DNA from: Macrostomum hystrix
Lineage: Eukaryota > Platyhelminthes > Macrostomidae
Reading direction: 5' to 3'
Assembly: GCA_950097015.1 (NCBI GenBank)
Contig: CATNEN010000028.1
Span: forward strand, 310,001 to 374,000
DNA length: 64,000 nucleotides
Made by a program: the position numbers and the translations under genes. The notes under the pieces are model-generated. The model saw nothing but the letters and a program-made list of their open reading frames with translations, did no database searches and was not told the DNA's origin. This document shows positions 40,130 to 50,439 of this stretch, one piece after another (within the stretch, counting starts at the first letter, position 1; each line of letters begins with the position of its first letter).

Positions 40130-41000
40130 TATATTATTATCATTATAATTATATTATTATATAGTTATAGCTTATTCATGAATTGAATTTTCGCACCAAA
40201 TCCCATTGCTTACTATCTGTCGCAGTTTTTTTTCTATAAACTAAAAGTTATTTATTTTTGTTGTTCATAATTTCCATATCGTGCAGTTTCTGCTTGCCTA
40301 TTGGAACAGTTTTCGTCGAAGCATCGAAATTGCCCACTAAATAGCTTTAATTATAATCCTAAATGTTGTTTAAATTTTAATATCTTAGTCAATCGTAATC
40401 CCAACGCTCTCCCTAACTGTACCCAAATGAGCAGTGAAAATTGACTAGAAATATCTACTTGTCCGCCTAATTACATTGAGCTTCTAAGTCCCAGTATTAG
40501 TTGCAACGCTCGCAAGCGAAATTAATTATTTGTACACAGACTTTTATTGCTTTTTCAATATTCCTAGCACTACCGATTTCTTTTGTTAGCTGTTGTTGTT
40601 GATTTTTTGTTCTCGTTGCTATCCAAATCACTGAGCATTGATCAGTGATTTGGGATCTGAAATCACCTTGATTTGCACCGCGATCATTATGGATTTGCTT
40701 TTTATTGAAAAATGTGTCTCTCTGTTTTCTCGGAATTAGCTTATCTGAATGGAATAAATTCATTGAGCTTTGAGGGTGGCCCCAGTGACTGATTATGAAA
40801 CCTAATGTAGAAAGCTCACTCACTCACTCACTCTATGATGCATATATTATCAGCTGCAAAATCAACTGTCCACTTCCTGCGTTTTTATTTTCACTGCAGA
40901 ATATTCAGCTTTGAGATCATATAAATTGTCAAGGAAATTCATGGCCCACTTCAGATAGTTATTCATACTCATTACACAGCTTCACGCGAACTGCCGAATG
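40130..41000. other. Unassigned unique sequence
   Basis: AT-rich. A short (actc)n run lies near 40814-40832. The minus frame 40497-40823 has no recognised motif. Confidence 0.5.
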
Positions 41001-41004
41001 TGCT

Positions 41005-42765
41005 TTTGAGATGCTCCACTCTCCCACTCTCCCTCTCCTACTCTCCCACTCTCCCTCTCCTACTCTCCCTCTCCTACTCTCCCACTCTCCCTCTCCTACT
41101 CTCCCTCTCCTACTCTCCCACTCTCCCTCTCCTACTCTCCCACTCTCCCTCTCCTACTCTCCCTCTCCTACTCTCCCACTCTCCCTCTCCTACTCTCCCA
41201 CTCTCCCTCTCCTACTCTCCCTCTCCTACTCTCCCACTCTCCCTCTCCTACTCTCCCACTCTCCCTCTCCTACTCTCCCTCTCCTACTCTCCCACTCTTT
41301 CTCTCCCACTCTCCCACTCTCCCTCTCCCACTCTCTCTCTCTCCCTCTCCTACTCTCCCACTCTCCCTCTCCTACTCTCCCACTCTCCCTCTCCTACTCT
41401 CCCTCTCCTACTCTCCCTCTCCTACTCTCCTACTCTCCCTCTCCCACTCTCCCTCTCTCCCTCTCCTACTCTCCCACTCTCCCTCTCCTACTCTCCCACT
41501 CTCCCTCTCCTACTCTCCCTCTCCTACTCTCCCACTCTTTCTCTCCCACTCTCCCACTCTCCCTCTCCCACTCTCCCTCTCTCCCTCTCCTACTCTCCCA
41601 CTCTCCCTCTCCCACTCTCCCTCTCTCCCTCTCCTACTCTCCCACTCTCCCTCTCCTACTCTCCCACTCTCCCTCTCCTACTCTCCCACTCTCCCTCTCC
41701 TACTCTCCCTCTCCTACTCTCCCTCTCCCACTCTCCCACTCTCCCTCTCCCACTCTCCCTCTCTCCCTCTCCTACTCTCCCACTCTCCCTATCCTACTCT
41801 CCCTCTCCTACTCTCCCTCTCCCACTCTCCCACTCTCCCTCTCCTACTCTCCCTCTCCTACTCTCCCTCTCTCCCTCTCCTACTCTCCCACTCTCCCTCT
41901 CCTACTCTCCCACTCTCCCTCTCCTACTCTCCCTCTCCTACTCTCCCACTCTCCCTCTCCTACTCTCCCACTCTCCCTCTCCTACTCTCCCTCTCCTACT
42001 CTCCCCACTCTCCCTCTCCTACTCTCCCACTCTCCCTCTCCTACTCTCCCTCTCCTACTCTCCCACTCTCCCTCTCCTACTCTCCCACTCTCCCTCTCCT
42101 ACTCTCCCTCTCCTACTCTCCCACTCTTTCTCTCCCACTCTCCCACTCTCCCTCTCCCACTCTCTCTCTCTCCCTCTCCTACTCTCCCACTCTCCCTCTC
42201 CTACTCTCCCACTCTCCCTCTCCTACTCTCCCTCTCCTACTCTCCCTCTCCTACTCTCCTACTCTCCCTCTCCCACTCTCCCTCTCTCCCTCTCCTACTC
42301 TCCCACTCTCCCTCTCCTACTCTCCCACTCTCCCTCTCCTACTCTCCCTCTCCTACTCTCCCACTCTTTCTCTCCCACTCTCCCACTCTCCCACTCTTTC
42401 TCTCCCACTCTCCCACTCTCCCTCTCCTACTCTCGGTCTCCTACTCTCCCTCTCTCCCACTCTCCCTCTCCTACTCTCCCACTCTCCCACTCTCCCTCTC
42501 CCACTCTCCTTCTCCTACTCTCCCACTCTTTCTCTCCCACTCTCCCACTCTCCCTCTCCAACTCTCGGTCTCCTACTCTCCCTCTCTCCCACTCTCCCAC
42601 TCCTACTCTCCCACTCTCCCACTCTCCCTCTCTTACTCTCACACTCTCCCTCTCCTACTCTCCCACTCTCCCTCTCCTACTCTCCCACTCTCCCTCCCCT
42701 ACCCTCCCACTCTCCCTCTCCCACTCTCCCTCTCCTACTCTCACACTCTCAGTCTCATTTTCCCA
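41005..42765. repeat. 1.75-kb polypyrimidine minisatellite (CT array)
   Basis: Plus strand is almost pure C/T with A every few bases: ctctcccactctccctctcc and cctactctcc modules. A landmark with cccactctttctctcccact recurs at 41291 and 42120 followed by matching sequence, giving a higher-order offset of about 829 bp. Two overlapping plus-strand frames of about 600 codons (LPLSLSYSPT-type) are a by-product. Confidence 0.95.
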
Positions 42766-43905
42766 GTTGTACCCTCGCATCGGGACTACCATTCCGTGAG
42801 TCACAATCTCATCTCGAGATTTCCGCAGCGGGTTTTGCTCGAGTGCTGAGAGTCAGTTATCAGTGTCAGAAACGCTGATATGTCTCACGCGGCCATCCGT
42901 GATGGTCGTGTCGAACAGAATTTTCGGATGCTTGGCAGCAAAGTTGCTTCATATTTAGACGCAATACTTAGTCGCCTGTCTCTCTCTGCCAACAAATTCA
43001 TCAGAGGAAGGCCCAAGGTTCTCCAGTGTGCCAACAGAAGTGCCGCTTCATTAGTGAAGTACCGCCAGCTCAACCACCCCCAACCACAGTTGCATGCCTG
43101 TCTATCGAAATCGTAGTTCTATTTTTTGTCAAGATTCTATCCTTTATACCACAGTATGACCAAATAGGTCTGATCGAATTAGAGTTACAATTTGCGGCTG
43201 CACTGTCACTGAATCTTCGTCTAATACACCAAACTGGAGTGTAATTTGGCTTTTGAAAATAGTCTGCACGTAACACGCCAGCTGTCAATCTTGCTAGAAA
43301 TTACACTCCATCTTTTCTAAAACCCGCGTCCCAACGCCACTCCTACTCCCACTGAGACCAGGTCAGTCGAGAAATAGGGCCCGTCACACTAATTCCCCGA
43401 GCAGTAGACCAGACTAGTATGCAAATCAGATTGGCTTGAAAATGTGATTAACACAATTATAAGTTGTGTAAAACATTGGGCCGACATTGGGGCTTCGGCT
43501 AATCACAAACTCGCAGAGTCCATCTAACTCTAGTCTGGTGTCTAACCCGCCTTCACTTACGCGGCGCAAGTTGGCTGTTTCTATCTAACAAACACTTCGG
43601 CGTCAGCGCCTGTCCCAGCCTGAATCTCAATGAGTCTCAAAGACCGATTGCTCAACTCCCAGCTAAAGAAGGTTTTCCTTGGCTCAGTGCTCACTGGGCA
43701 CAGAGCTAGTAGTGTAATAATAAAACTAATTTTTACTAACGAATCAATCGATTTAGACGGCGGGTCGACAACGAGCTGCGCATGCTGATCAAAGCTACAT
43801 TGAGGAGACTGCGTTTGCTGCTTAGCCTGACCCGGACTGTGTTGGCGAGATCACTGAGATTAACTACTAATTCTAAATATATTCATGGCCGTCTGATGAA
43901 CAATA
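42765..43905. other. Unassigned unique sequence between CT and GA arrays
   Basis: About 1.1 kb. A frame at about 43758-43905 (RRVDNELRMLIKATLRRLRL) follows a possible acceptor gatttag, but has no donor and no homology I recognise. A second at 42880-43116 is equally unsupported. Confidence 0.45.
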
Positions 43906-44730
43906 GGGAGAGTGGGAGAGTGGGAGAGGGAGAGTGGGAGAGGGAGAGTGGGAGAGGGAGAGTGGGAGAGGGAGAGTGGGAGAGGGAGAGTGGGAGAGGG
44001 AGAGTGGGAGAGTAGGAGAAGGAGAGTGGGAGAGGGAGAGTGGGAGAGTAGGAGAAGGATAGTGGGAGAGGGAGAGTGGGAGAGGGAGAGTGGGAGAGGG
44101 AGAGTGGGAGAGTAGGAGAAGGAGAGTGGGAGAGGGAGAGTGGGAGAGGGAGAGTAGGAGAGGGAGAGTAAGAGAGGGAGCTAGTGGGAGAGGGAGAGTA
44201 GGAGAGGGAGAGTAAGAGAGGGAGCTAGTGGGAGAGGGAAAGTAGGAGAGGGAGATTGGGAGAGGGATTGGGAGAGTGAGAGCGGGAGAGGGAGAGTGGG
44301 AGAGGGAGAGTAGGAGAGGGAGAGTGTGAGAGTAAGAGAGTAGGAGAGCGAGAGTGGGAGTGGGAGAGTAGGAGAGCGAGAGTAGGAGTGGGAGAGTAGG
44401 AGAGCGAGAGTGGGAGTGGGAGAGTAGGAGAGGGAGAGTGGGAGAGTGGGATAGGGAGAGTAGGAGAGGGAGAGTAAGAGAGGGAGCTAGTGGGAGAGGG
44501 AAAGTAGGAGAGGGAGATTGGGAGAGGGATTGGGAGAGTGAGAGCGGGAGAGGGAGAGTGGGAGAGGGAGAGTAGGAGAGGGAGAGTGTGAGAGTAAGAG
44601 AGTAGGAGAGCGAGAGTGGGAGTGGGAGAGTAGGAGAGCGAGAGTGGGAGTGGGAGAGTAGGAGAGGGAGAGTGGGAGAGTGTGAGAGGGAGAGTGTGAG
44701 AGTGGGAGAGAGAGCGGGAGAGAGGAGAGA
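43905..44730. repeat. GA-rich minisatellite, continuous with SINE C tail
   Basis: Purine-rich units gggagagggagagtgggaga, the reverse complement of the 41-42.8 kb type. A block with gagctagtgggagaggg recurs at about 44211 and 44471 (offset about 260 bp). Its right end is the ctctctcc-type tail of the minus-strand SINE at 44731-44920. Confidence 0.95.
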
Positions 44731-44920
44731 GGACACTGCCCTTTGAATTTCAAAAATCTAATGTTTGGAATCGATTCCGATATGTATCGAAAAAATTGAA
44801 ATCAGGATTCGAACCAAGGCAAGTCCAGACGCGTTTCGCTCTTATTGGAGCTCATCAGTAGAGTCTAGCCTAGCGCTCTAGCCATTAGGCTATAGGCGCT
44901 TGTTCAAATCCAGCTTTCAA
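44731..44920 (-). mobile_element. SINE family C, fullest copy, with internal hammerhead ribozyme
   Basis: Read on the minus strand: a tRNA-like A box TAGCCTAATGG (44892-44882), a hammerhead core (44866-44821), a B box GGTTCGAATCC (44815-44805), the palindrome cgatacatatcgg, then gggcagtgtcctctctcc, which continues into the GA/CT array. A truncated plus copy lies at 32979-33115, and shorter relatives at 22686-22790 and 52706-52735. Schistosome Sm-alpha is the known precedent for a Pol III-type SINE with a hammerhead; membership here is inferred. Confidence 0.75.
44821..44866 (-). ncRNA. Minimal type I hammerhead ribozyme motif
   Basis: Minus strand reads CTGATGA (44858-44852), stem II GCTC (44851-44848), loop CAATAA, stem II partner GAGC (44841-44838), GAAA, then CGCGTC with the GUC cleavage triplet ending at 44828. 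Stem I pairs TCTA (44862-44859) with TGGA (44827-44824), including one G-U pair, then after a mismatch two more pairs. Helix III is only about two base pairs, the ultrashort form known from Penelope-like elements and retrozymes, which often acts as a dimer. All invariant core bases I know of are present. Confidence 0.75.
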
Positions 44921-45021
44921 TCTCAACATATCGTAATCGATTCGGCAGCGCCCCGCAACTCAATCCATACTCACTCAACTCCGTGGCACTGACTCGGTCG
45001 TACGAGACGCCGGTGCTGGCC

Positions 45022-45285
45022 TCAGAAAGAGGGAGAGAGGGAGAGAGAGAGCGGGAGAGGGAGAGTAGGAGAGGGAGAGTAAGAGAGGGAGAGTGGGAGA
45101 GGGAAAGTAGGAGAGGGAGAGTCGGAGAGGGAGAGTAGGGGAGGGAGAGTGGGAGAGTGGTAGAGGGAGAGTAGGAGAGTAGGAGAAGGAGAGTGGGAGA
45201 GGGAGAGTGGGAGAGGGATATAGGAGAGGGAGAGTGGGAGAGGGAGAGTAGGAGAGGGAGAGTCGGAGAGGGAGATTCTGTACTC
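45022..45285. repeat. GA-rich minisatellite
   Basis: Purine-rich gggagagggagagtaggaga units, the same family as 43905-44730. Confidence 0.93.
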
Positions 45286-45958
45286 ATAAATTGCAATGCA
45301 ATGAAGCCCTGGCCAGCCATGGAATAGAGTGGCAGTGATTGTCGCACCGCCATTGTGTCTAATCAAGTCAGCGCCGTGGACACAATTAGAAGCAAAATGA
45401 TGAACTAAGTGGAATCGGACGCTGAGCTAAGTTTGAGTAGGGTTTGAGCACATCCGCTGGGGTGGGTTGGTTGGGGAACTAACAGTGAAACACTGGTAGC
45501 TCACACAGGTGAGTGATAATTAGTGTGCACGGGCAAGATGGCCTAGCTTTGGTTGGTATGCTTGAGTCACTTCAACCTGTAGGAAAAAGTTTTCCAAGCT
45601 TCTCTCCAGCCCCCTCAACAGTTTTTCTCATTGTTTCTTCGTTTGAAACCAGATATGGTCAGCCCAGTCAGGCAGTCAGTCAGGTCCCAATGTTCTCCCA
45701 ATGCCTATCTACACTCAGCAGTCAGTCTAATGCTTAACTAAAAGCATCTCAAGACGTAAGCTAAGTTTTCTTCAATTAAACTTCATTATGATGAAAAAAA
45801 CGAAATAAAAGACGCGATTGGAGTTCTCGATTTTCAAAATTCTTTTTTTCGTGAGCGCTTCTTTAACTAAGAAATCGGAGCAAAAATGTGCAACTATTAA
45901 GGACGTAAATGTATTTTGTCCATAATTCAATAGCTCGGAAATAATAATTTACTTTCCT
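45285..45958. other. Unassigned unique sequence
   Basis: About 670 bp. A segment near 45795-45950 (gacgcgattggagttctcga and following) is repeated in diverged form at about 46460-46625 on the other side of the next array. No gene seen. Confidence 0.55.
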
Positions 45959-46458
45959 TTGGAGAGGGAGAGTAGAAGAGGGAGAGCGGGAGAGGGAGAG
46001 TAGAAGAGGGAGAGTAGGAGAGGGAGAGTAGGAGAGGGAGAGTGGGATAGGGAGAGTGGGAGAGAGAGAGTGGGAGAGGGAGAGCGGGAGAGGGAGAGCG
46101 GGAGAGGGAGAGCGGGAGAGGGAGAGCGGGAGAGGGAGAGTAGAAGAGGGAGAGTAGGAGAGGGAGAGTAGGAGAGGGAGAGTGGGATAGGGAGAGTGGG
46201 AGAGGGAGAGTAGAAGAGGGAGAGTGGGAGAGGGAGAGTGGGAGAGGGAGAGCGGGAGAGGGAGAGTTGGAGAGGGAGAGTGGGAGAGAGAGAGTGGGAG
46301 AGGGAGAGCGGGAGAGGGAGAGTAGAAGAGGGAGAGCGGGAGAGGGAGAGTAGAAGAGGGAGAGTAGGAGAGGGAGAGTAGGAGAGGGAGAGTGGGAGAG
46401 GGAGAGTGGGAGAGTGAGAGTGGGAGAGGGAGAGTAGAGGAGAGAGAGTAGGAGAGGA
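45958..46458. repeat. GA-rich minisatellite flanked by a diverged direct duplication
   Basis: Purine-rich gggagagggagagtagaaga units. Both flanks carry related sequence (gcgattg.agtt.tcgattttcaaa, gatcggagcaaaaatgtgca, ctttggag), so the array sits inside a duplicated segment of about 160 bp. Confidence 0.92.
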
Positions 46459-46459
46459 A

Positions 46460-48082
46460 ACAAAAGAAGCGATTGTAGTTATCGACTTTCAAATTTCATT
46501 TTCTTCTGTTCTTTTTTAACTACGAGATCGGAGCAAAAATGTGCACCAATTATGGACGTACGGGCGTACAAGTTTTGTGTCCACAAATCAATAGTTCTGA
46601 AATAATTATTTAACTTTCTTTGGAGGCCTCTAGCTCATGAAGTTGAAAGCAAATCTATTTTTCGCTCATTAGACTCGGTGACTCGAAGCCTGGCCTGAAG
46701 CTACGAGAAACTATTTTGATGCCTGATGGAGCTCAAGTCGGGGGTCTGGTTGGAATTTTAATTATTAACGAGCTGCCGAAGGCAAATTTTGAGACGGGCT
46801 GCTGCTGCTGCTGCTGCCATTGTTGTTGTCGTTGCGCAAGATGACGCCGAACGCGTGGCAATATGGGGATAAATATCCCCCATACCCCTGTTGCCTTTCT
46901 ATTCCCCCTCTCCACTGGAGAAATCTGCATGCCTTCCACCGCCCCCGAGGCGACTTTGAGCTGCCGAGACCGGACTGACAGCTGAAAGATCAGGGAAGCT
47001 TTACCCGCAGGGCCTCTACTGGGAGATTGAGAAGGTGCTGGTGCTGTTCTCCGGCTAACATTTACAGAGCAGCGAAATTAAGCCGGTTGTGCAACCATGG
47101 TCTCCATGGGGACAGGGCTTGTGTGAGTGATGTCAGTCTTTGTCCATGTAGACTAGGCTCTGTACAGCTGTTCAGTCCATGGACTGGGATATTATAATAC
47201 TAATTTGTAAGTTTTTTATCTCGCGAAATAAGTCTCTGGTGAGACTCTGGTGTGTAGCTAAAATAAGAATAATTATGTTTGCATTTGATTGACAAGTGGT
47301 TATGAAACTGGTGCTAATAAAACTGGTCATTAAAAACCCTGCCAAAAATGTTTTGTTTAACTGACATTCGGCTTAGGCAATTATTCTCCTATTTGAGAAA
47401 CTAAATAGGCTATTCTTTCACTCTAGGCGTGAAGTGTCCGCCTTCATTTAACTTGACTCACCCCTCCTGTCCTGCAACCCCATCAATTTTGGCATTCTCT
47501 GGCTACAGAATTATTGCTGCAAAAGCAATTTATAGAAAAAACACGACTTAATAAGGCCTTGCCTTATAGCTAGTGAAGGCTTTGTCAGGCGTGACCAAAT
47601 TCTCCCCCACCCCATTCATGCATCGCCTCGTCTCACTTACTCAGGGATTAGCTCCCTGCTGATCTCCCCAGTCAGTCATTCAGCCTGCAAAGTTTCTATT
47701 TTTTGAGCCAAGAAAAGGAAGCCAGAAAAAGAAGAAGAAAAACGTGTTTCTGACTTGCTCAAACTACCCCTCAAACCCCTCTCTAGTTTAGCAGCAGCAG
47801 CAGCAACAGCAGTTTGAGAACTGCACTCAACAGTTCCGCGACCTGCTTCCTTTGTGGTGACGACGGCGTAGCCTGAGTCTGCTCAGCCGGGGCCTCCGCC
47901 TGTAGCTTCATCCTGTCCCAGAGTCATACTGCTCAACCAGCGAGCAAACAATAGAAGACGGACTTTGCGGCGCTCTGCTTCCTTAGTCTCTTGCCCGCAC
48001 CAGCTGGCGAGACTGCAGGGGCAGGCCTGGCCGTGCCGTGAGACTTCGGCGGCCGGAATTAGCCGCGTGTGGAACTGCCAGC
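46460..48082. other. Unassigned sequence, GC-rich at right end
   Basis: Includes a (ctg)n tract at 46799-46817, a (cag/aac)n tract near 47791-47813 and a SINE A fragment near 47160-47190 (cagtccatggactggga). A stretch coding GLYWEIEKVLVLFSG ends at a stop at 47056, but I cannot place it in a gene. The GC-rich 47.85-48.08 kb part could be a 5' UTR for the candidate gene that follows. Confidence 0.4.
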
Positions 48083-48108
48083 ATGCCGAGATTATCCGGA
48101 TTTAAATG
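48083..48108 (+). CDS. Candidate first coding exon of an unrecognised gene
   Basis: ATG in GC-rich sequence, reading MPRLSGFK then TG before a gtaaat donor (phase 2). A phase-compatible acceptor (aaaag|CCTTTAC at 49196/49197) would continue in the frame of the next candidate exon. The intervening 1.1 kb is mostly a 24-bp array, as in the proven introns of this window. Confidence 0.3.
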
Positions 48109-48183
48109 GTAAATGGAAAAGTTTGCGCCGAAAGTTCAAATCCGAAATTAATATTTGCAATGAAGTTCAATTAGCTCTTTAAA

Positions 48184-48985
48184 ATGCTTCTGGATACGAT
48201 TCTTGCTGCGATTCTAGCGACGATTCCTGCTAGGATTCTAGCTGCGTTTCCTGCTCCGATTCTAGCTCCGATTCCTGCTGCGATTCTAGATAAGATTTCT
48301 TCTGCGATTCTAGCTGCGTTTCCTGCTCTGATTGTAGCTACGATTTCTTCTGCTATTCCAGCGACGATTCCTGATGCGATTCTAGCTCTGATTCCTGCTT
48401 CGATTCTAGATAGAATTTCTTCTGCGATTCTAGATAAGATTTCTTCTGCGATTCTAGATAAAATTTCTTCGGCGATTCTAGATAAGATTTATTCTGCGAT
48501 TCTAGCGACGATTCCTGATGCGATTCTAGCTCTGATTCCTGATGCGATTCTAGCTCTGATTCCTGCTTCGATTCTAGATAAGATTTCTTCTGCGATTCTA
48601 GATAAGATTTCTTCTGCGATTCTAGATAAGATTTCTTCTGCGATTCTAGATAAGATTTCTTCTGCGATTCTAGCGACGATTCCTGGTGCAATTCTAGCTA
48701 CGATTCCAGCTCCGATTCTGGCTACGCTTCTATGTGTGGTTCTGTATACGATTCCTTCTCCAATCTAGTAAGAATTCTTTGATTCTGGCTACGTTTCTTG
48801 GTGGGATTCTAGATACGATTCCTTCTCCATCTCTAGTAAGATTCCTTCTGCGATTCTATATACGATTTCTGCTGCAATTCTGGCTACGTTTCCTGCTGTG
48901 ATTTTAGATAGGTTTTCTGATATGTTTTCCTGTAGCTCCGATTCTAGCTATGATTCCTGCTGCGATTCTAACTGCGATTTCACCT
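48184..48985. repeat. 24-bp minisatellite
   Basis: About 33 units, many containing gattctagataagatttctt, others gattctagctccgattcct. Mixed subtypes at the left, homogeneous at 48570-48670, degenerate at the right. The plus frame (ISSAILDK repeats) is open because of the 24-bp period. Confidence 0.93.
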
Positions 48986-49207
48986 GCATACTATGCTGGA
49001 TTATAGCTGCATTACCTGCATTGATTTATAAATCCTACAAGACACTGATAGTTTGACCAAAACTCGCAACTTTGTTACGAAAGTTTCTATCAGAAATTAA
49101 TTCCAACCGAAGATCTACAAAGAGAATACTCCAGCCAAGCTCAACTCCGAAAATGGGAGTGGGGGAGTAAAAGACGATTTAAACAGGGGATAAAAGCCTT
49201 TACACAG

Positions 49208-49332
49208 TCTCATCCCCCAACGAGGGAGGATACATCGGCGAGGATTATGAGATTCCGAGGCCCTCGGGCGTCGACAACTCAAAGGATTATTTGGAGCCGG
49301 TGGAGTCTGGGGCTGCAGCTGCGAGATGGGAG
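49208..49332 (+). CDS. Candidate internal exon of an unrecognised gene
   Basis: Bounded by cctttacacag and the donor GAG|gtagga. One frame reads SSPNEGGYIGEDYEIPRPSG and on to DYLEPVESGAAAARWE, a non-repetitive acidic peptide with several tyrosines in contexts (GEDYEIP, KDYLEPV) like phosphotyrosine docking sites. It may begin at 49197 instead. I recognise no family. It ends in phase 0; no next exon in phase 0 is obvious. Confidence 0.42.
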
Positions 49333-49334
49333 GT

Positions 49335-49985
49335 AGGAATATTCATTTCTTGAATAAAATGGCAGAAGACCCATGAGTAGAAGAAGAGATTTGCCAAAAA
49401 AGAGACACACGCCCGTTGGGTCGCGGAAAGATATGTCTGGAAAACTCAGAATTGTATTGAATTTCTTCATTCTGCTCCGTTCCGTCTGTCTCGAGTTTAG
49501 TTTCTTTTCAGAGCTCTCTTGCGTAGTGAGGGATGATGCTTAACTCAAAGTTTACTCGAGCATAAAGGGCCGAAAAAAACTGGCTCAACGGGTTAGAGGA
49601 AGACAAACTGGGTCCAAATCCCATGCTCAGCAACACGATATTGTTGACACCCGCTGTGCTAGCCAGTCTCTCTTAAATCTTAACTGAAACTTGCCAACTT
49701 CAGAGACAATTGGGACGAATCGGAGAAACGAGAAAGAGACAGAGAAGGGAAGTACAGGGTTATCCAGTGTCAAATATAGCCCAGTTATCTTTATATCTGA
49801 GCTGCTGAGTTATTGAGTTTTGTTAGCTTATAAAAACTGGAAGTCATTTAATAATGTGAGTTAATAACACAATCAATCAATCATTTAATTATTTGTTCAA
49901 AATATTTACTGAACTTTTCTAGTTAATCAATAAAAACTATAAATCAATCAATTGATCAACAATGTAATTCCATATAATTATCTAA
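49335..49985. other. Unassigned AT-rich sequence
   Basis: About 650 bp with a caatcaatcaatc tail-like run near 49868-49880. Nothing else supported. Confidence 0.5.
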
Positions 49986-49987
49986 TA

Positions 49988-50140
49988 TATGACACCTGCC
50001 CTTATTGGGTCAGGTGTGCAGCCGACAGCACAGCCGCAGCTATTGCGCGGCGCATCTGAAGGCTGCGTACGGCTGTCCAGTCCATGGACCGGATGGACGC
50101 CATACCCACCCTAAATTACCCCAACTGATGCTGGTACCCA
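49988..50140 (-). mobile_element. SINE family A, partial copy
   Basis: Contains the family A tail (acctgcc..ttgggtcaggtgtgc) and the cagtccatggac block, but stops before the central and B-box parts. It stands in tandem with the fuller copy at 50215. Confidence 0.75.
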
Positions 50141-50157
50141 GAATCTAAAACTCACAA

Positions 50158-50206
50158 CGGGGTTGTAGCTTAGTAATTGAAGGTCGGGGGTTCGATTCTT
50201 GGCTTC
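50158..50206 (+). mobile_element. tRNA-like fragment
   Basis: ggttgtagcttagt resembles an A box and ggtcgggggttcgattcttg a B box about 20 bases later. It is too short and unpaired for a functional tRNA, so it is probably the head of another SINE or a tRNA pseudogene. Confidence 0.4.
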
Positions 50207-50214
50207 ACTGGACC

Positions 50215-50432
50215 CTATAGTTGATTACACCTGCCTCAATTGGGTCAGATGTGCTGCCGACGGCACAGCTGTTCAGTCCATGGACTGGGAAGACGCCACA
50301 CCCACCCTCAATTACCCCAGCTGATGCTTATAACCCATTTAACAGCTGGGTGAAATGAAGCGATGCAGAGTAAAGTGTCTTGCTATAGGACACAAATTGT
50401 TCCAGTCTAGTCGGGAATCGAACCCCCGACCT
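50215..50432 (-). mobile_element. SINE family A, fullest copy
   Basis: On the minus strand: ggtcgggggttcgattcccg (B box), a middle containing gcaagacactttactctgca and acccagctg, then cagtccatggactgaac, ending ggcaggtgtaatc. The middle recalls the widely conserved central domain of metazoan SINEs, which I note from memory without an alignment. Confidence 0.8.
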
Positions 50433-50439
50433 TTAAATC

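Noticed and set aside
41000..42849. Two overlapping ~600-codon plus-strand frames rich in Leu, Ser, Pro
   Set aside because: They are translation of a CT microsatellite-like array in two frames simultaneously, with no unique sequence inside.
43758..43905. Exon reading RRVDNELRMLIKATLRRL
   Set aside because: An acceptor-like gatttag precedes it, but it runs into a GA array without a donor, and I recognise no family.
47000..47056. Terminal exon reading GLYWEIEKVLVLFSG
   Set aside because: Too short, no partner exons and no recognised homologue; the acceptor ttacccgcag is only moderate.
48184..48768. 194-codon frame of ISSAILDK repeats
   Set aside because: The 24-bp array is divisible by three; the frame stops when the array degenerates.
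50158..50206. Functional tRNA gene
   Set aside because: A-box and B-box-like strings are present, but the acceptor stem does not pair and the anticodon arm is not discernible.
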